Positions 12,365 through 23,799 of a stretch of 64,000 nucleotides of DNA are shown here, one piece after another. The stretch is from Stenopsyche tienmushanensis (lineage: Eukaryota > Arthropoda > Insecta > Trichoptera > Stenopsychidae), in NCBI GenBank assembly GCA_008973525.1, contig WACJ01000501.1, positions 620,001-684,000 of the forward strand. Direction: 5' to 3'. The notes below the pieces were generated by a model. It saw only the letters and a program-made list of their open reading frames with translations. It was not told the DNA's origin and made no database searches. The number at the start of each line of letters is the position of its first letter. Within the stretch, counting starts at the first letter, position 1. The translations under genes and the position numbers were made by a program.

Positions 12365-12423
12365 ATCGGAGGTTGTCACACTCAGGTTCATGAACCATAT
12401 CTGGGTGATGACAACCTTCAGAT
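12365..12423. ncRNA. Pre-miRNA-like hairpin (candidate only)
   Basis: Positions 12368-12385 pair with 12401-12419: 18 base pairs (two G-U) with a single bulged A at 12408 and a 15-base loop. Three further pairs extend the stem outwards beyond another bulge. The candidate arms are GGAGGTTGTCACACTCAG and CTGGGTGATGACAACCTTC. The loop contains the palindrome GGTTCATGAACC. Stem length and near-perfect pairing suit a microRNA precursor, but I do not recognise a known arthropod miRNA seed, and a transposon fold-back remnant is an equal alternative. The strand is not determined. Confidence 0.25.
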
Positions 12424-12429
12424 CTGTTA

Positions 12430-13620
12430 TGAACAATCCCAGCACTAGACAGACTTAATTTCAAATTTGTGGACATTATGAACGATGCATAGAAACAAGT
12501 AAAGCACATCAAAGTGAAAGAATGCGAGCTACAACAACTTTTATTCTCGAACAAAGCGGCGTTTTCTGCATCTCTTTTGATTCGTAGCCTTTTGCATCAT
12601 CTTCCATCCATTGTTTCGTCCTCGACTTTGTTTCAGGTCTTCACAATTTCTTATTGTGCGCGTGAACAATGAACGCCATCATTGCACATCGAAATCGATA
12701 GGAAGTCGTTAAGCGAATCGCGTCTGTTGGTAAACACGGCGATGCGTCATTTCGCGCAAGTCCGAGCCGCGCTCAACGAGGGAGCGAGAGTTCATTATCA
12801 GCCTTCAGCGCCGCAGCTCTTTCTACTTTATATAATTGGAAACAATAACATCTAGCGGCGGCCGTCCGTCATAATGTTGGATATGTGAATTGCATCATTG
12901 GAAATTGCGCAATGTTTAATAACAACCGCGTGCCGGCCACCGGCTCGTTTCTGTGCCGCTCCTAATCAAAAAAATACATGAGTGCGAGCCATTCAAATTA
13001 CATGCCCGATTATTCAAAAGCACATATTCTTAGAAAGTATGCAATTTTCATCGGATAATTTGAAGCGGTGAAGGTAACGCTTTTCCGACACGGCACAGGC
13101 GATTCCATAAATATTGGAATTTAAAGAATATAGTTTTCTTTGATATCATATCATTGGTAACGTCTTCCTATAGCGGACTATTATTGGCGATCGATATTTG
13201 ATTTAAAATCTGATTGCTGCTGTAAATCCTGAAGGTTCGTGATGCATCTGAAGGAATCGTCTATACTTTCAAAAATCATTTAAATCAGTGCCCTTTTCAT
13301 ATTATTTATCAATTCTAAATGAAATTTATATAGACACTGTAAAGTAAACTGGGCTGAACGAGACGAAAATTGAAATTCCAAAAAGATTGTCAACTAGTAT
13401 CTTAGAAAGAACGAGGTAAATTCAAATATAACCCGGATTTTTTATATATAAAAATACCAAGAAAAAACCCAAGTTTTTCAATTGAAGATTCGTATTTCAT
13501 AAAAGTAATATCGTGCATTTCAAAGGACGAATATGACCTTTGAGCACTTTCTTAGATCCCCTTGAATTACGCGGTAAATCAAAAATTTTCGAGAAAAACT
13601 AATTCTCAAATTTCAATAAG
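12430..13620. other. Unassigned stretch with a weakly GC-rich patch at about 12640-12980
   Basis: No gene recognised. The 12640-12980 part has more CpG than its flanks, with no open frame of note. Confidence 0.4.
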
Positions 13621-13627
13621 TTTGTTG

Positions 13628-13683
13628 GCTGGGTCGCAAAAATATCCATTGTGGGCCGCGAACCGCAAGTTTGATACCTCTAT
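13628..13683. repeat. hAT-type terminal sequence
   Basis: Read on the minus strand this begins AGAGGTATCAAACTTGCGG and continues with a GC-rich CGCGGCCCAC block. That is the 'CAGGGGTGTCAAACT...GGCCCGCGGGCC' type of terminus known from many hAT elements. No matching second end was found. Confidence 0.45.
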
Positions 13684-14635
13684 TCAACATGACAGACATT
13701 ACTATTAATGCCGACGAAGAAAATCGATTCGAGCTGTCCTTCTGCATAACAACTCATGATAAATTCATCCAGTTATACCGGGAACACCTTACGGTTCAAA
13801 CTTGATCCCATGTAGGGAATCCAATCCCGGGATCCCGGTTTTAGGTGCTCATGATTGGTTTTAACACGTATCGTGCCAAGGACATTTTTCAAAAATGACC
13901 CACCAGGCCATCATACAAATTTAGTTCTATATTATATATTTATATATAAGGATTATAAATTGTGGTCAAAATTTAAAAAAAAAATTAAATAGAACCTATT
14001 TTAGGCCATCAGTCACCGGTGCCCGACGCGGCCTGTGTGGTCCATATGGGATGCAACGCATATTTTTTTTTTTTTTTTGTACACATCTTTTTGAATAATA
14101 CATTGTAATGATACATGATGGTTTATATATTTTTTGGATAGATTACATCTTATTTGTGGTATCAATCACTGACGGTTGACGTAGCGTATTACTTCGCGTA
14201 CAGATTATTTATTCTATGATTCAAATTTACTTTTTCATTATGAAAAACACAAAAATCAAACGGCACATAACTATTCAGATATATTTTTTGATATGTCTAT
14301 ATTGTAACAAATTACATCGACCTTTTTTATTACATGAAATATGTCATCTGTGACAAGTTTATTTTAACGATGAATGGAATTAAATGTTTGAAAAGATTTT
14401 AATCTAAGACAATGCAATTGAGAAGACTCTTTTTTATTGCTTTTTAGAACATTTATTTTAATACTATAAACAATACAGAAGATAATTCCATTTTTTCACT
14501 ATTTATTCAATAGAAACGATTGTTTTTACTTTTTTCTGTTCATCCCCCAAAATAAAGAGACGTTTTCTATTGGTCTTATTCTAACCAATATTATTGGTTC
14601 AAAATATCATGCTTTCAAAGTATAAGTCATACTTA

Positions 14636-14825
14636 GGCCTGATCCACACTATGATGCCGTTGACGGTTAGATCCTCGGTCTCGGTCCGATCAAATATTCT
14701 TACACAAGAAACAATCAGAGTATTCCCACTATCGGATCGTTCCAATCCCGTTTTTTGTATGAAAATATTTGACGGGACCGAGACCGAGATGGAACTGTTA
14801 CCGGCACCATAGTGTGGATCGGGCC
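14636..14825. mobile_element. 190-bp fold-back MITE (PIF/Harbinger-like) nested in piggyBac
   Basis: The left end GGCCTGATCCACACTATG (14636-14653) and the right end CATAGTGTGGATCGGGCC (14808-14825) are inverted repeats with one mismatch, flanked on both sides by TTA. Inside, a second inverted pair extends the arms: CGGTCTCGGTCCGATCAAAT on the left, and ATTTGACGGGACCGAGACCG on the right. A 3-bp TTA duplication with GGCC-starting ends suits PIF/Harbinger-type miniature elements. It has no coding capacity. Related sequence (ATATTTGACCGGACCGGGC) occurs at about 61278-61320. Confidence 0.7.
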
Positions 14826-14963
14826 TTACTCTTTGCACATGACTTATTGGCATATTGATCACGGTTCATTTAATGTCAATCAAATCGATATGCTGATCAA
14901 GTGATTGAAGGAATAACTCAACGAATATCATCCAGATCACGTTCTTGATCGCCGACAAATAAG

Positions 14964-15510
14964 TTGGAAATGAAGAGGTTTTTTGATTTAATTATTTGGA
15001 TCGTCAAACTACACAGTATTTATTTATATTGGAGCAAAGACATTCATTTCAGGCAGAAATTTCCACAAAGTATAATGATTTTGCTCCAAATGATACATTT
15101 TGCGGATAATTCCACTGCAAACCCAGAAGATCGGTTAGCAAAAATTCACAATATTTTCGATGATCTCAATATCAATTATAAAAAATATTATGAACCACAA
15201 GAATATGTCTGTGTTGACGAAAGCATGATACCTTTTCGAGGAAGAATCTCTTTTCGGCAATATATGAAATCCAAAAAACGGCATCATCTATCATTACAAG
15301 ACGATCGCGCCATGAACTTTTGAAAAAAAAAATGATTCAACTCGAAATGTTCGTCGTTGCTGCACCAGGTGCTATAAATTAAATTGCAACATTGGAAGAA
15401 AATTTGCAAGGAATAAAACCAAACAGGTTGTAACGTATTGTGGAGGGTGTAATGGTTTTCAACATCTATGTTTAGCGTGTTTCAATATAGTACATAGAAA
15501 TATTTAATTC
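14964..15510 (+). pseudogene. piggyBac transposase pseudogene
   Basis: The open frame 14964-15323 (119 residues) contains YWSKDIHFRQKFPQSIM, FADNSTANPEDRLAKI and YVCVDESMIPFRGRISFRQY, typical of the central piggyBac transposase domain (DDE_Tnp_1_7); the Asp in VCVDES is a catalytic-core residue of the family. From about 15340 another frame reads RCCTRCYKLN...VVTYCGGCNGFQHLCLACF, the C-terminal cysteine-rich zinc-binding domain. The stretch between these, about half of the catalytic core, is deleted, and the N-terminus is displaced by the nested MITE. An intact protein would be about 550-600 residues, so this is inactive. Confidence 0.85.
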
Positions 15511-15650
15511 ATTTATACAGTATCTTATACATAGAGCCTATTTTTTTAATCATATATTATTTTAAATTTATTATTCTATTGTTTTGTATTATAAAACTAG
15601 CAAATAATGTTCATGATCTAATGTGTGTGTCGAAAAAAAAGAGTTAAAAA

Positions 15651-15705
15651 GTTTTAGGTTAAAAAAGAGTTAAAGAACTTTTTTAACTCTTTTTTAACCT
15701 AAAAC
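15651..15705. repeat. Perfect 24-bp hairpin
   Basis: GTTTTAGGTTAAAAAAGAGT plus TAAA (15651-15674) is exactly repeated in inverted orientation at 15682-15705 with a 7-base loop. The unit GAGTTAAAAAGTTTTAGGTT also begins just upstream. It lies downstream of the piggyBac cysteine-rich domain. Probably a recent palindromic duplication (replication template switch); no function shown. Confidence 0.8.
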
Positions 15706-16309
15706 GTATTTATAACATGATAAAATATGCATACATTCATCTAAATTATTAATTGTAAATGTTTAATTATAAAATCTCGTAGAAGAAGAACATGGAAATC
15801 TATACCTACGTTTTTTGGATATGGTTTTTAAAAAAAAAGTTGGGTGTTCCGCTTGTTCAGGAACACATGTCTATCAGATTATATATAAAAAACTGTTAAT
15901 GTGTAACTGACGGCGCACAGAGACTATTTTACTAAATCGAGTGCCATCAGTCACCGGTGCCTGCCACGGCGCACTGGTAACAATCGTCATCGGGCACCGG
16001 TGCCCGACGCGGCACGATACGTGTTAAGCAGTAACTGTTAAATCTATGTATATATGTATAAAGTACATATATGCTTTTCACATTATTATATTAACCTTTC
16101 CTCACCGGTGATGTATTTACTACACTTCGACTCTAATAATGGGAATATCGATATGAAATATAATAGATACTGACTTCAGAATTTTTGTATCCCTCCGTGA
16201 TATAATTACGAATCACATCAACGTATTAAAGTACATGAGTATTCATCTGCAGCGATGGAAATAATTTTTTTTTTTTCAAATAATATTTGAATTTTTTAGT
16301 GCTTTATTT

Positions 16310-16930
16310 TAAATTTCCGCCAAAAGTGCGGCGCGGCGATACATAGACGTCGCACGAGCGCAGCGGTATTGGTGCGGGCATTTCCGACAGCGAATACATA
16401 TTCGAAATATTCTTCTTCCGCCGAAAGTTATTCCGGCATACGTTAGAACGTCGAATCGTGACATTTCTGCGTCCGATGATCTTTAGATACGGCCGTTGGA
16501 TAATTCTGCATTATACAATAGGGCATTGCACTATCGGGACAAATTGCACGATGATTTGCAAAGATCAGGAACGACACGATTGCGCTTTTTACGTCCGCAT
16601 CTAAAAACGACCCGAGCCGGATTTTATGAATTTCCATTAGCGAGATAATTGCGGCAGTGCAGAATGCAATTGTGCCCGTTGCATGTGATCCAACGGCACA
16701 GCGTTCTCATGGCGCGAACCTCATTCGTCGGGAGGGAGACGCGGAAACCCGCGGAAACACGCGGAAACGGACTCTCCGACTTTCTCTTTCTGCGAGACCG
16801 GAGCAAAGAGACCGCGACGGTGATGATGATGCTGACGGCGTCTCATCTGGTGGACGATGACGATCCATCGATGCCAATTTACCAGCGGACGCGGATGGCT
16901 TTTCCTCGGAACAGTCGAAGAATTGCATTA
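16310..16930. promoter_or_regulatory. CpG island
   Basis: CpG-rich segment with overlapping open frames on both strands (for example 16649-17017 plus, 122 residues), none recognisable. It has a run of related CGCGGAAAC units at about 16740-16768. Candidate promoter or first exon. Confidence 0.35.
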
Positions 16931-16934
16931 AAAA

Positions 16935-18570
16935 AGTCGAGGCTCAGTTGCATAGCAATCGGTGCTTCGCGCGTTTTTATTGTTTTTGTTATACTGTTTA
17001 TGTTGAATATTTATTGAATAGAATGCTGTTATTTTCTTAACCATCCTCAACCCACGGAGCATCGCGTCAGCACGGCGATAGAAATCGAAAGTAACCTAAC
17101 GGCATCCGAATGAGTAACTCGACCATGAGATCCAGAACTACTACGTGTGATCACCGTTACCATTATATTCAGATTCTCTTTTTATTCGCTCAAACATGGC
17201 GCAGAATTAACACATCATCGCATTTTTTTAATACAATTCTACAACATTTTCGCTTGATTTATACTCCGATCTGTGATGTGCAGTTTGACAATCGCTATAT
17301 TAAAAAATAAACGTGACGTGACCTTATCGGAATGAGATCGATACGAAAGCGGTTTATATTATATTATATTTGATCTCCCAAATAACGTGACAATTGTCAA
17401 TTCTTGATCATCAGATAGCCGACGTTAGAGTAGTTGATGTTTGGAGACCTAAACCTAATCACAAAAGACCCATACATAAAACTGAAGAATTGAACAAACA
17501 ATGAATTTAACATCGAGTGGCTCGCATTGGTAATCGTACATCTTCGCCAACGTTCCTACGCCAATCGAAGTTCAACGATTCTATTTGAACCCATTGTGCA
17601 ATAACACTTGATTGTGAATATATTAATTGTTATGCGGCGTTTAAATTCGCACATAAATTCCGAACGCGTCTTATCTAAAAATATATGATTTAAAATTTGT
17701 ACACAGATTTGAACGCCAAACAGGAGCGATTGGCCTTTCCTTCCTTCAAAAACGCTGGTGTGTTTCCTCGGTTGAAAATATACGATACACACCCCCTAAA
17801 ATACAAGCAATAAAAGTCGAAACCCGGAAACGTTCATTAGAGCAGCAATAAATAAGCAAACTGTTCGCCAAAGTTTACTGGGTCAACATGGCACTGGGGT
17901 ATACGCAACTTTATATACGCCAATATAAGGACCTAATGTAAATCATCCTGCACATATTGCATCGGTTAAATGCACTCAATGACGGTATTTATATCATTTC
18001 TAATGATGATTTCCGGCCTTTGCCGTCTTGTAGACCGATGTTTAAATGTGTAAATTGATGTTTTTACACACGATATGCATATTTCTAGTCGGCAAACATT
18101 AGGCATTCGAAGACATATTAATACATTAACACCTTACGGTCTGGGCAACATCGCGAGAAATTCATAAAACTCGACTTTTTTCATGAAATTGATGTAATTC
18201 GTAAAGCGACTAATAGATCGAATTTAAGCGATTCCTACAATATAATTTACAGAATCGATATATTTAAATACAATAGTGGTTTTAAATCTGCGATGCGCGT
18301 AACAGCGCGATGAAATGCAATATGACTTGAATCGTATGTATAAAAATATTAACAAATAGATGTACTATCATCCCAGGAAATCTATATCAAATTTGTGCGA
18401 CATATCAAATTTGTGCGAACTAATGCTATTTTTATCGCACATTATCACGGGTACGGATTTTACAGTGTTAATCATACTCAATTCCCTGCAATTAAAGCTA
18501 AAGGAAAAAAACTCTATAGAAGTGTACGCTAGAGAAGGATTGAATGTGATTAACACAGAAAATGCATCAA
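16935..18570. other. Unassigned AT-rich stretch
   Basis: No gene recognised. The motif TTAACACCTTACGGTC at about 18125 resembles sequences near 2149 and 9391 and might be a TTAA-anchored transposon end, but no partner end was found. Confidence 0.4.
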
Positions 18571-18579
18571 CTACAAAAT

Positions 18580-18960
18580 CTGTCAATAATGACGCTCGAA
18601 ATTTGTTAGATTATAGCGACCATATCGTTATAACAATATCTATTAAATTGATTGCAAATTATTTAGTAGTGTATGGCAAATATTCTTAAAGCTTATACTG
18701 TGTTGAAAAGCATGTATAAATAATCAAATTTTATTTTCAAAAATATTGATCCGTTCGAAAAATGCTTCGCGTATTAAGTGATTTTTATCCTCGCCACAAT
18801 CGTCTTGCCGAGTCAACTATTCGATATTTAGTAACCAAATTCGATTTGATCGATTCGATAAATATTCAGCTAATATTCGTACATCATCTGATGCTGAAAA
18901 CATCAACGTATCAGTTAATTTTTGCATCGTTTATAAGATCTTAGCTTTTTTGCGATTTGA
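18580..18960 (+). pseudogene. Tc3-like Tc1/mariner relic, 5' end with DNA-binding domain
   Basis: The 5' end of the family seen at 34.6 and 50.9 kb. The terminus TGTCAATAATGACGCTCGAA (18581-18600) is followed by the shared leader (GTAGTGTATGGCAAATATTC). The open frame 18762-18944 (60 residues) reads MLRVLSDFYPRHNRLAEST then IRYLVTKFDLIDSI. This is the N-terminal helix-turn-helix (FYPRH..R.AESTIRRLV.KFE) that binds the element's own ends. The catalytic domain is absent, so this is a 5' fragment. Confidence 0.75.
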
Positions 18961-19109
18961 ACTTCAAAATCAATTCAAATCAATTTAATCTAAAATTTTA
19001 ATTCAAGGGATAAAAGGGCGTCGATTAATGATAATGATGATATGAGTCGATCTGATCTGCTGGTTTTTGGATCGTTCAAAGTGGCGATGTTAGCAATCCC
19101 TGCACTTGT

Positions 19110-19980
19110 TAGGCGACCTCAGTGCTAGAAGGAAAATTGCATTCGAATGCAGATTGCAATTTGGTGGGGGTAGCGAAGGCAGTGGGGTGGCGCATTAGGT
19201 GGGGGTGGTAGAAGCGATGGGGTGTCGATGTGGAGGGGGAGGTGAGCGGAGTCGATGTCGATGTCGATGCAGGCATCGGTGGTGGCAACGGCGGGTCGAC
19301 GACCGACTTACGTAACTGCGCTTTCACTGTCCGACGGCCAGAGGCTCCGCACCGAGGGGCCGCGTCCCCAACTGGGTCAAGAATGGCGACCCATCACAAA
19401 CGAGCCATTGTACAAACGCAAACAATCAAGGCCTCCAAAATCATTCAGAGTGTTGGGTTTCAGAGGACTCCGTCAGAGTCGAGATTCGAATCAACAAGTT
19501 GCATATCCACTTCCTTGTTGAACCGTCACGAGATCGTAAACTCCAACCGCACCTGTCAAGCGCGATTGACAGATAGATATTAATAAATTGCGTCGTGATT
19601 TTGACATACCCATTAACCGGTCGCATGCCAGAAACGCTTCGAGGCGTGCGTCATTTTGAAAGCCGCCTCGGATCGACGGGAGAGCAGAGGGTCCCCGGTT
19701 GACTATCCCCGGCGTGCGGAAAGGATGATCGAGAGACGGAGTCCATGAGAAGCGGAAGTCGAGCGGAATACGGAAATGTTAACGGCAAGTCGAGGAGAAA
19801 GTGTTTGACTTAGTTTCGTGCAGCGACGTCGTCAATAAAACAACCGCCGATTTCCGCTCGGATGCTGGAAATTGCACTCGCAACACTCGGATTCTTTCAG
19901 CTCTTACGAAATCCGATAGATCGATCGCTGTATTCGCTCGTCGGAGAGTTCAACAAACTGAGACTCCATCGGCGGAGGAG
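19110..19980. promoter_or_regulatory. CpG island with short GTCGAT repeats
   Basis: A GC-rich segment with a GGGGTGG-rich part at 19160-19240 and a GTCGATGTCGATGTCGATG run at 19252-19270. A 117-residue plus-strand open frame (19230-19583) begins with a valine/aspartate repeat made by that run and resembles no known protein. Candidate regulatory or 5'-exon region. Confidence 0.35.
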
Positions 19981-20499
19981 TTGCAGCTTCGAAGACGAAT
20001 GCAACAGTATGAAAACGACATCATAGCGAATACTAACGAACCGTCGATACGCATTAAAAACCACATACATCCGGGGACATGAACAATTCCTGGGATTTAT
20101 TAAGCTTCTGATATAGTAGTTATTCATAGGAAATCCTAAGATTCGATAAAAACCAGCTCGTCATGAGATTCCGCTGATTTTTCATCGCTCGATCATCGAT
20201 ATTTTATGTCAAGGCTGCGCAACTGGTCCACGAGGAAAACACGACGGTCCGAAGAAGTTCCCGTTTTTTGTTCCGAGCATTTTTTATCGACGTCGTTTCA
20301 TGAACACCTTGCTGCACATTTGCATATTCGAGGCAATCCAGATTTAGCCATGACTTCCCACATATCATTAAGTTATGCAATGTTTGGCTGTAATTTTCAA
20401 ATGTATTGATTGTTGATGAATAAAAGATAAAAAAATCATATCATCAACAACAACAAAAAATCATAGCATTTAACCTAATAGATGAGTAATCACGCATAT

Positions 20500-20850
20500 G
20501 TGCGTTCGGATTTGAATGATTCAGAAAAAATATCATAGCACATTTAGTGTGGAGATTAGTAAATCGGAGACAGAGACGAAAACCTTGCGCCTCATCATAC
20601 ACTCGTACATCGATAGCAAATTCATGCTGTAAAGTTACCCATACACGTTTAAATATTCTCAAATATTATGAAAAGCGAATCACTTGTATACAATCTTAGA
20701 TCGTTGATGGTCTTAGAATCGTAATAAATAGTAGAAAGCCAAATAAATCAATTATATATTTATGATTCTATTTGAAACGCTTTCAACAGTGTTAAGGTTC
20801 ATGTATTGATATACAAGTTTGAATCACGCTGCGCGATTCCGGGGGAAAAT
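20500..20850 (+). repeat. Unnamed dispersed repeat, copy A (uninterrupted)
   Basis: Shared in inverted orientation with 31078-32110. Matching blocks in order: GGAGATTAGTAAATCGGAGA (near 20556), CAGAGACG..., GATTCTATTTGAAACGC (near 20763), and TATTGATATACAAG...CACGCTGCGC (20803-20835). In copy B a TTAA-flanked element lies between the last two blocks; here they are only about 40 bp apart. The family is not recognised. Confidence 0.65.
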
Positions 20851-22355
20851 AAATGTATGTGGACGATAGGCGGTACATATACAGATATACCATCTACGTT
20901 TAACTCAATTTAAAACTGTAAAACTCACTGATTAAAGGGGAAATTCGCCAACATTTAAATCAGTGATTGGCTGCAAAGAAACAAGGATTAATCCAAGTCA
21001 TAATTTGGGCAACAAGAATTCAAAATATCCATTATAAGATATTAATATGATTCTTCAATGGAAATAAATACGTATTCTATACATTCAGAATTTAGATTTG
21101 CCTTGCAATATATTATTATTTGATCGATTTAAATTTAGCTACAAAGCGTATGTCAATAGCATACATTTTATAATGAATAAGCCGAGAATCGTATATATAA
21201 TAGTTCAATGAACTGATCGCATAATTATCCAGTAGATCCTTTAACTGGGGGAATCCTGATAATATTGAACGCAATACAAGAAAACGAAAGTGACACGTGT
21301 GACCCTTTATTTGAGTCAAACACTCGTCCAATTTTAATGAAGGGGGTTCTAAGGAGCTCTTACAAATTGTAGGAATTGTTGAAACTCTTTCAGAATATAT
21401 TATGGCAGTCTATCGACCCGCGTTGAACATTCAAAAATATATTTCAAATACATCCATTTTTGCACAAATAAATTCAAATATGAGCACGGAATCCAGTTTA
21501 TCTCTGGATTGCTCGATGGCATTAATCACTCGTGTAGGGTTGTATCAATCGAAAATGATTTATAAATGTATTTCTGTCATATGACATACAACTAGACGAA
21601 CCTAGTCGCATCTCATGCAAGCTATCTATTTATGCACAGGAATTTCCGGAAACTAGAATCCCGGGATCACACTTTGATAAGTCCGGCTGATAGACGCTCC
21701 AAGCATTTTAATAATAGAATTTAAATTCATTTAAATGCAACAGATTGTTTGCGGACATAATTTTATGTCGACGTTGTGTAGAAAATGAGAGTACGTGCGA
21801 ATGAATCATCCAAACATAATTACAACGTATTGCATTCAAAGATTAAGTTTAATCTACGTTCGTAATGTTGATTAAAATGGCACAAGGAAGATTTGCATCG
21901 TTCATATACACGCTGGAGAAAGTTGTTAAAGTCATATTTGATTGTGTTGTAAATTTAATTCCGAAGCACTCTGCCATAAAATATAAGAATTTTCTTAATA
22001 AATTTCGCAATTGTTAATGAACTAGGTGATGTGGCGGGGTGAACGGCTGAAAGGCGAAGGGCGGTCATCATTAAATACGATTGAAACGATCGATGAAACG
22101 CCCGATGCTGTTACATAGTGACGATTCAATAAAAATAAACATGATGTCCTACAATGCAGATTTGTTAAATACATTTCCGAGTACCGGATGATTGAATTAA
22201 GGTTCGCTTCTCAAAAGTAATGACGAATCATTTTTAGAATTCCCCATTTTGTAAATAGTACGTCGAATCTTTCGTATTTTTTATAGACGAAATATCCATA
22301 AAAGACGACGAAAATAATCGCATCAAAACAGCTCGGTAATGTAAATAAAAATAAG
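20851..22355. other. Unassigned AT-rich stretch
   Basis: No gene or named repeat recognised. Confidence 0.5.
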
Positions 22356-22359
22356 CAGA

Positions 22360-22384
22360 GCGCTATCAGATCTTCTGATAGCGC
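22360..22384. repeat. Perfect short hairpin
   Basis: GCGCTATCAGA and TCTGATAGCGC are perfect inverted arms of 11 bp separated by only TCT. A GC-rich patch (GCCGGCGCTTC, AAACGCCG) follows. Function unknown. Confidence 0.5.
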
Positions 22385-23095
22385 CCGATAGGAATTAGCC
22401 GGCGCTTCTCAAACGCCGATTGCAAAATATTCATTCACAATATAGATCAAATTTATATCGTAATAAAGCTATCAATGTCGATCGTGTCGTAAGCTGGATG
22501 GGTCATAATCGAATTGATTGTTTGGATCTGTGCCTATACTAATATTTTGCGTTTAAGCCTCAGAGTGCTGAGATGCGATATATTGTCGATTGTGAAATTG
22601 ACGAAGATTCTTCTTCGATGATGATTTCAAATCACTCGATTGCGATTAAAATATGTGCATCAGAGTATCAGTGCGTAACCTTGTAGTGCATTTTGCTTAT
22701 ACGTTAGCGCGATCAAACGAAAGAGAGGCAGATAGCAAATCAAATTCCGTTTATCAAAATACATCATGGCAACCAAATGATTAAGGGTATTAATCCTGAA
22801 TGCATTGTATGAAAATCGATTTTCTCATATATATATATTTTGATTTGGCAATTGGATTTTCTATTTTCGTATTTGTTCCTGATAATATTGATAATTGACA
22901 GAATCATGTTTATGATCTTTATGCATTCATTTACATTTGTAATTGTGTTGTGTAAATGATTGCATTCAAAAAGTCGCCAATTTAATCTATTGCTATGTTT
23001 AAATGAATGCTTATAAAATTGCTCTGTCGATGTCTTTCAGGGTGTATTGGCGGTTGTGGATAAATAAGGCGGAATTGCTTTCGTAAGCGGGATTC
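22385..23095. other. Unassigned AT-rich stretch
   Basis: No gene recognised. A segment at 22565-22605 (GCGATATATTGTCGATTGTG) recurs in inverted orientation at about 28280-28310, a small dispersed repeat. Confidence 0.4.
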
Positions 23096-23099
23096 GAAG

Positions 23100-23490
23100 G
23101 GCTGTTTACGCTATGAAGGATGAAGCTGAAGACACACCTTTTTGCGCGCAGAATCCTTGTTGTGCTCTTCCACAGTACGGCGTGCCGTTGGTTTCGCGCG
23201 CTTCCGGCACGCGGTGCTTCGGTTCCTCCACTTTTGCTTTTTATCTAGCCGACGCTGAACACTGTTACGGGCGTCGGGACGCCATCGCGGGTATTCCTAG
23301 AGACCTCCGACGTTCTGCAACAGAGACGTCTCGTTGCACGACCAGCACTGGGAGACGCGCGTCTTCGACTTCCGAGAGAGGATCGCGACTGGGGAGTGCG
23401 TCGCGCTCGCGAACGTCGCGGTGCATCACTCCTTCGAAGTCCCATGCGACGGACTCGAGGTCGATTCGAATGCCGGCATTCGCATCGAAA
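23100..23490. promoter_or_regulatory. CpG island
   Basis: GC-rich and CpG-rich block bounded by AT-rich DNA. Open frames run on both strands. Candidate exon or promoter region; see the candidate exon at 23301. Confidence 0.35.
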
Positions 23491-23534
23491 TGCATGCAAT
23501 TTTTAATTTTAATGATGTTGAATATAATTTTTAA
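23301..23534 (+). CDS. Candidate exon, unknown protein
   Basis: After an acceptor-like ATTCCTAG (ends 23300) a 77-codon frame runs to TAA at 23532-23534. It reads, in part, DVSLHDQHWETRVFDFRERI, then ATGECVALANVAVHHSFEVP. Unlike the competing frames, which are arginine/serine-rich, this one has balanced composition and strongly G/C-ending codons until the DNA turns AT-rich at about 23500, where a real exon would probably have ended. I recognise no domain and see no clear donor site. It may be an exon of a host gene or chance in a CpG island. Confidence 0.2.
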   Translation, partial: RPPTFCNRDVSLHDQHWETRVFDFRERIATGECVALANVAVHHSFEVPCDGLEVDSNAGIRIEMHAIFNFNDVEYNF

Positions 23535-23799
23535 AAAAATAATTAATTAGCAAGTCGGCGTCGAAAGTTTGGGGATGTGCGGATGAACGCGCATCTATGA
23601 ATCGATCGCTAGAATCGATCTGATTGGTGCGTCCGAAAGCACGAAAGTGAAATACGCACGAATCACTACATGTCACTTTAACCCTGTAGTTTGCGGCCTG
23701 TCAAAAACAATTCGCAATTAATTTTCTGTCGAAAAATTATTTTAATAAAAAATCATTTTTCCACAAACTAAGCGATCGTTGTTTATATCGCCGTTTATC

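Larger units (their letters stand above)
13865..16023 (+). mobile_element. piggyBac element with TTAA target-site duplications
   Basis: Perfect 13-bp inverted repeats CACGTATCGTGCC (13865-13877) and GGCACGATACGTG (16011-16023), each flanked by TTAA (13861-13864 and 16024-16027), the piggyBac target. The element is 2,159 bp, within the usual piggyBac range. Subterminal copies of the CACCGGTGCCCGACGCGG motif occur near both ends (14017-14037 and 15953-16011). It contains a decayed transposase, a nested miniature element (14636-14825) and a long perfect hairpin (15651-15705). Confidence 0.9.
13813..16275 (+). repeat. hAT-like repeat, copy 1, interrupted by a piggyBac element
   Basis: The left part (13813-13860: TAGGGAATCCAATCCCGGGA, then GTTTTAGGTGC) and the right part (16028-16275: GCAGTAACTG, TTAACCTTTCC, ACCGGTGATGTATTTACTAC, ATCTGCAGCGATGGAAATAA) both match a second copy at 62047-62510 in the same order. 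Between them sits the TTAA-flanked piggyBac element at 13865-16023. In the second copy the repeat leads into a hAT transposase C-terminus, so the family is probably a hAT. Confidence 0.7.

Noticed and set aside
18120..18160. TTAACACCTTACGGTC and similar sequences at 2149 and 9391 as piggyBac ends
   Set aside because: No matching opposite ends with TTAA could be located.
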